In this document: piece by piece, positions 5,927 through 7,173 of the stretch
How the letters are laid out: every line of letters begins with the position of its first letter
Numbering within the stretch: the first letter of the stretch is position 1
The notes under the pieces: generated by a model
Told to the model about the DNA's origin: nothing
The model's database searches: none
What the model saw: only the letters and a program-made list of their open reading frames with translations
Assembly: GCA_030602145.1 (NCBI GenBank)
Contig: JAUWAH010000118.1
Span: 1-7,173, forward strand
DNA: 7,173 bases
DNA from: Desulfobulbus sp.
GTDB taxonomy: Bacteria; Desulfobacterota; Desulfobulbia; Desulfobulbales; Desulfobulbaceae
Direction of reading: 5' to 3'
Made by a program: the position numbers and the translations under genes

Positions 5927-6840
5927 CAGGCTTCCATCACCCGGATCCGATCGAGTGCCATCTCGCCCAGGCCCATCTTGTGGGCGGCCACGGTGGACTC
6001 GATGGCCTCCGGTGCCAGGTCGAACAGGGTGGTGGCGTAGGCGTCGGCGGCCACCGGGTCGGCGGAAGCGATCAGGGTGTCGAGACGGCGGACATCCTTG
6101 AGGTCGCCTCCCTGCGGGCCGTTGTTGAGCAGGATGCGGGTGGCGTCGATGATGGTCAGCTTGGGTTGGATGACCGTGGCCAGATCGGCCAGGCTTTGGC
6201 CGAGTTCATGGTGGAGGGAGCCACGGTTGCCGCCGATCACGCCCATGCTGTTCTTGATTCCCAGGGTCAGCCGGGAAAGGCCGTGGTGCTTGGCCACCGG
6301 CACATTGATGTAGCAGTCGCAGTCGAGGGCGTCCTTGTAGATCTCCCAACGGGTCAACGCCTTGCCCTTGGCAATGTCCACAGGCACGAATTTGCGCTGG
6401 TCGATGTGCTCGATCACCGCTCGGGAATCCTTGAGATCGCGGACGGCACGCTCGATGCCGCTGTTGGCGTAGCAGCGTCGCTGCTCGTTGCAGGTCCGGT
6501 CGAACACCTGCACCTTTTTGGCGCCCGCTTCAAGGGCTTGTTTGACCACGGCCGCCACCACTAGGGGATGGGTGTTGGCCGCCTGATCAGGGGTGCGGTC
6601 CCAGCCGATGTTGGGCTTGACCACCACCCGATCGCCGGGCCGCACAAACCCGGCCATACCGCCGAGCGGTTGCAGCACCCTGGTCACCAGGGCGGTATAC
6701 TCCTCGCCCTTGGCCACACTGAGCAAGGGGGCGGTGCTGTCGGCGCGCAGGGAACCGGGCAGGATGGTGAACCGGGGAATGGCCAGCGTCGCGCCGGCCG
6801 ACCAGAGGAGAACATCGCGAATGAATTGCCGTCTGTTCAT
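5926..6840 (-). CDS. Tat-exported DUF362-domain protein
   Basis: A 304-residue protein of unknown biochemical function. It opens with a Tat signal: NRRQFIR at 2-8 followed by a hydrophobic stretch to about residue 22, so export in folded form to the periplasm is predicted. The DUF362 domain follows, with VVVKPNIGW (72-80), THPLVVAAVVKQALEAGAKKVQVFD, the PVAKHHG and LGIKNSMG segments (about 181-200), and DPVAADAYATTLF near the end. Possible metal or redox residues are Cys117 and Cys123 (CNEQRRC), Cys174 and Cys176 (CDC), and His185-His186. ATG 6840 is chosen because AGGTGG lies five bases upstream and places the twin arginines at positions 3-4; a GTG at 6849 lacks a ribosome site. The stop overlaps the polyferredoxin ATG, so the two are translationally coupled and probably share a complex or pathway. 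Tat export suggests a cofactor, but no ferredoxin cluster motif is present. Confidence 0.88.
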   Translation of the reverse strand: MNRRQFIRDVLLWSAGATLAIPRFTILPGSLRADSTAPLLSVAKGEEYTALVTRVLQPLGGMAGFVRPGDRVVVKPNIGWDRTPDQAANTHPLVVAAVVKQALEAGAKKVQVFDRTCNEQRRCYANSGIERAVRDLKDSRAVIEHIDQRKFVPVDIAKGKALTRWEIYKDALDCDCYINVPVAKHHGLSRLTLGIKNSMGVIGGNRGSLHHELGQSLADLATVIQPKLTIIDATRILLNNGPQGGDLKDVRRLDTLIASADPVAADAYATTLFDLAPEAIESTVAAHKMGLGEMALDRIRVMEA

Positions 6841-6908
6841 GGAGGCCACCTATGACGAGGGGAGGAAGAAAACGCACACATGAGTGCCGTGCGCGGCGAT
6901 GAATGGTG

Positions 6909-6937
6909 AGTATAGCCAATCAATGCGGGAAGAACAA
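6909..6937 (-). promoter_or_regulatory. Probable sigma-70 promoter of the DUF362-polyferredoxin operon
   Basis: On the minus strand TATACT (plus-strand 6909-6914) matches five of six -10 positions. TTGTTC (6932-6937) sits 17 bases upstream as a weak -35. Transcription would start near 6902, leaving a leader of about 60 bases before the ATG at 6840. No operator or riboswitch was recognised in the leader. Confidence 0.5.
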
Positions 6938-7078
6938 CAAAATGGCTTACTGGCACGAACCTGCCGAAGAAGAGAGATGGTTGGTGCGCGCCCTTTTTCA
7001 TTAGGGTGCTTGTGCTGAATGACCGCGCTCCATCCGGACGTTTCGATCGCAACGCTCCAGAAATGCAAGATTTTCGGG

Positions 7079-7107
7079 TTGCAAACTTCATTCGCAGCGG
7101 CCATGAT
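7079..7107 (+). promoter_or_regulatory. Possible plus-strand promoter toward a gene beyond the window
   Basis: TTGCAA (7079-7084) and CATGAT (7102-7107) are separated by 17 bases, each matching four of six consensus positions. If real, it would start transcription near 7114 for a divergent gene to the right. The match is weak and rests on spacing alone. Confidence 0.25.
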
Positions 7108-7173
7108 AGCGTAAACACGGGGGGCGGCGGATAGTGCCGCCATTTTGCTGTCATGGTTTTCCGCCTGCCCCGC

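Larger units (their letters stand above)
6841..7173. other. Gene-free region upstream of the DUF362-polyferredoxin operon
   Basis: No convincing gene is found in these 333 bases. The short open frames on the minus strand (about 97-105 codons) have no family resemblance and no ribosome site. The stretch is less GC-rich than the operon. It holds a probable minus-strand promoter (6909-6937), a possible plus-strand promoter (7079-7107) and a small stem GGCGGC/GCCGCC (7123-7128 with 7136-7141, 7-base loop). The window ends before the next gene. Confidence 0.6.

Noticed and set aside
4205..6040. A 611-codon open frame on the plus strand across the polyferredoxin gene.
   Set aside because: It lies antisense to a clear iron-sulfur protein, spans a gene boundary, and its Gly/Gln/Glu-rich product has no domain. 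High GC suppresses stop codons in the opposite strand.
5980..6564. A 194-codon plus-strand open frame opposite the DUF362 gene.
   Set aside because: Antisense shadow of a recognised family; no ribosome site and no recognisable motif.
6945..6962. TGGCAC followed by TGCC on the plus strand, resembling a sigma-54 (-24/-12) promoter.
   Set aside because: The GG and GC elements are nine bases apart instead of the strict ten, and no gene follows in the window.
6837..7154. Two overlapping minus-strand open frames of 97 and 105 codons in the right-hand region.
   Set aside because: Neither has a ribosome site or family resemblance; one runs past the DUF362 start and both cross the likely operon promoter.

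Overview
This window looks like chromosomal DNA from a high-GC, mainly anaerobic Gram-negative bacterium. A Desulfobulbaceae-like deltaproteobacterium (Desulfobacterota) is my best guess. The basis is gene content (bacteriohemerythrin, LarE, a NapH/NapG-type polyferredoxin, a Tat-exported DUF362 protein), strong Shine-Dalgarno sequences and the look of the HU and signal peptidase proteins. This is inference; no species marker such as rRNA is present.

Layout, left to right. Plus strand: the last ~21 codons of an unidentified gene (1-65); a small, divergent type I signal peptidase (79-576) whose stop overlaps the GTG start of a membrane-anchored NTF2-like protein (573-1067); an extended -10 promoter and a leader with an 8-bp inverted repeat (1106-1192); a hemerythrin-PilZ fusion (1212-1988); 30 bases later larE (2019-2822); a promoter with a perfect TTGACA box (2897-2925); an HU-family DNA-binding protein (3005-3277) closed by a 22-bp hairpin (3290-3336); tRNA-Pro(CGG) with encoded CCA (3509-3585) and its own terminator (3599-3653); and a zinc-motif thioredoxin of the TrxC type (3691-4134). 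A gene-free stretch of about 220 bases separates this from a convergent minus-strand operon: a Tat-exported DUF362 protein (6840-5926) followed, with a 1-base overlap, by a 523-residue NapH-NapG-like membrane polyferredoxin (5926-4355). The right-hand 333 bases (6841-7173) hold the probable promoter and leader of that operon and no convincing gene.

How the genes work together. The minus-strand pair looks like a functional unit: a membrane electron conduit with eight cysteine motifs, plus a periplasmic DUF362 partner, function unknown. The hemerythrin-PilZ protein probably links O2 or redox state to cyclic-di-GMP. LarE belongs to nickel-pincer cofactor synthesis, but no other lar gene is present. 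The signal peptidase and NTF2-like protein are translationally coupled. HU, the tRNA and thioredoxin are housekeeping.

The best candidates for less-described biology are the NapH-NapG fusion with an internal twin-arginine motif and its DUF362 partner, and the hemerythrin-PilZ fusion. No CRISPR array, insertion sequence, integrase or prophage gene was seen.
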